The position numbers and the translations under genes were made by a program. The notes beneath the pieces were generated by a model, which was not told the origin of the DNA, did not search any database, and saw only the letters and a list, made by a program, of their open reading frames with translations. Shown one piece after another: positions 4,693 through 5,674 of a DNA stretch of 5,674 nucleotides (positions within the stretch are counted from its first letter, which is position 1; every line of letters starts with the position of its first letter). The DNA comes from Arenicella sp. (GTDB lineage Bacteria > Pseudomonadota > Gammaproteobacteria > Arenicellales > Arenicellaceae): positions 1 through 5,674 of the forward strand of contig JAESTB010000292.1 in NCBI GenBank assembly GCA_016763815.1. Reading direction: 5' to 3'.

Positions 4693-5674
4693 TTGAATAT
4701 ATTGACGTACATTTATAATCAGTACCTTAAGTATAAAAATCCAGATGCGACACTCGGTTTTGCTAGATTCTTAATAAGGGGTGGCTTGGCACTCCTCGGG
4801 GCAGGCGTGCTTTGGTCATTATCTATAAATTCAGAGATATTTTCCCTACCGGTAGAGATTGCTGTCGATTCGTCAAACACCAGTGTAACTGGGGTATTGA
4901 TGATAACCGTTGGCTTGGTGATGGCTACCTTTCGTGTCATGACAATGAATAGTCGTTTGACGGGCTTGCTTGTTGTTCATAGGGGGATGGAAGGTATGGA
5001 GGTTACTGCTGTGCAATCTGCACTGCCTAAGTCCTTTTCTAAAGGGAGACTGGATTATATTGATCTGTATGAAGGTCATCAACTTGATCAGGGAAAGGTT
5101 TTTAGGCCTGAATCTGCATTAAAAGCTATATCGAACTTGCCGAGACAAATATCTTCGCGCCTCGGCGAGAAGGCGTCGCAAGAAGTGAAACTAGCGTATG
5201 CGGGGTTGGCACCGGTGCCATTTTTAGTTGCGGCAGGTTATGTCATTACTTCACGTCAAAAATGTTTTGTGATGGATTTTAAAAGGGGAAGTGGGTGGCA
5301 CTGTTTGGATGCTATTGATGATGGTGACGAGTTGTGTTTCAAAAATCCAAACCAGATGGGTAATGCCGATATTGGTGTGATTATCTCTTTCTCTGCGGAA
5401 ATATCAGAGGCCCAATTGCCAGAAGGTTTGAGAGATTATACTTACTTTGTTGGGCTATCAAATGGTGCTCGCGCTGACTCGTTAAATAGTGAAGGCAAGC
5501 AACTCAGAGTTTCCCAAGAACTATACACATTTTTGGCGAACCTAAAAGCGAAGCATCAAGGTATTGAACGAGTACATATTTTTATGGCGGCTCAGGCCTC
5601 TTTTTCATTTCGGCTCGGTACGATTATTACTGCAAGTGTACACCCTGCTATTCACGTCTATCAATATGACCCGG
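4693..5674 (+). CDS. Two-transmembrane SAVED-domain CBASS effector (Cap14-type), partial at right edge
   Basis: The frame is open from TTG at 4693 to the window end: 327 residues and no stop. Two hydrophobic helices come first, about residues 25-46 (FLIRGGLALLGAGVLWSLSI) and 65-81 (VTGVLMITVGLVMATF), separated by a short loop of about 20 residues. The rest, from about 110, reads as a SAVED domain, a cyclic-nucleotide sensor of two CARF-like halves: AYAGLAPVPFLVAAGYVI at 168-185, an acidic IDDGDEL at 208-214, IFMAAQASFSFRLGTII at 296-312, and HPAIHVYQYD at 317-326. The last two are typical of the SAVED C-terminal half, so perhaps only a few dozen residues are missing. In this effector class, ligand binding drives assembly and inner-membrane disruption, killing or arresting the infected cell. 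It follows cap3 by 14 bases in the same operon. The ligand should be the product of the CD-NTase at 1498. No nuclease domain is seen in the visible part. Confidence 0.85.
   Translation, partial: MNILTYIYNQYLKYKNPDATLGFARFLIRGGLALLGAGVLWSLSINSEIFSLPVEIAVDSSNTSVTGVLMITVGLVMATFRVMTMNSRLTGLLVVHRGMEGMEVTAVQSALPKSFSKGRLDYIDLYEGHQLDQGKVFRPESALKAISNLPRQISSRLGEKASQEVKLAYAGLAPVPFLVAAGYVITSRQKCFVMDFKRGSGWHCLDAIDDGDELCFKNPNQMGNADIGVIISFSAEISEAQLPEGLRDYTYFVGLSNGARADSLNSEGKQLRVSQELYTFLANLKAKHQGIERVHIFMAAQASFSFRLGTIITASVHPAIHVYQYDP

Noticed and set aside
4719..5082. Two overlapping minus-strand open frames
   Set aside because: Both are antisense to the membrane segment and early sensor region of the effector, whose own frame shows clear TM and SAVED features.
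1..5674. CRISPR arrays, tRNA or rRNA genes, insertion sequences
   Set aside because: No regularly spaced repeats, no tRNA-like cloverleaf, and no transposase or terminal inverted repeats were seen.

Overview
The window holds an almost complete type II (E2/E1 plus JAB-peptidase) CBASS anti-phage operon together with its divergent WYL-domain regulator. The last gene, the effector, runs off the right edge. The DNA is moderately AT-rich, with near-consensus sigma-70 promoters, purine-rich ribosome binding sites and tightly packed genes. This suggests a proteobacterium, most likely a gammaproteobacterium, but no taxonomic marker is present and I hold this loosely.

Layout. Bases 1-143 (+) are the last 46 codons of an unrelated gene. 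They carry a UvrD/Rep-type helicase motif VI, so a superfamily 1 helicase, possibly another defence gene, ends here. Bases 144-306 separate two convergent genes and show no convincing terminator. Bases 307-1194 (-) encode a CapW-like repressor (winged HTH, WYL, C-terminal domain); the reading frame stays open to 1356, but the ATG at 1192-1194 is the better start. Bases 1195-1497 hold two back-to-back promoters whose -35 boxes lie 5 bp apart, then a leader of about 190 nt with several inverted repeats. The + strand promoter is TTGACA-N16-TATAAT, a full match in both hexamers.

The operon then runs on the + strand: a DncV-like CD-NTase (1498-2523), an E2-E1 fusion Cap2 (2523-4181, overlapping by one base), a JAMM/JAB isopeptidase Cap3 (about 4172-4678, overlapping cap2) and a two-transmembrane SAVED effector (4693 to beyond 5674). 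Cap3 and the effector appear to start at non-ATG codons.

How they work together (known for the families, inferred here). Cap2 primes the CD-NTase by conjugating its C-terminus, here a flexible tail ending in Gly-Ser-Ser-Ala, to a target, and Cap3 reverses this. On infection the CD-NTase makes a cyclic nucleotide. The SAVED domain binds it and the membrane helices damage the inner membrane, stopping phage spread by killing or arresting the cell. CapW would keep the strong promoter quiet until infection.

The system type is known. The points worth a second look are the regulatory region, the unusual start codons, the unassigned CD-NTase clade and the flanking helicase end.
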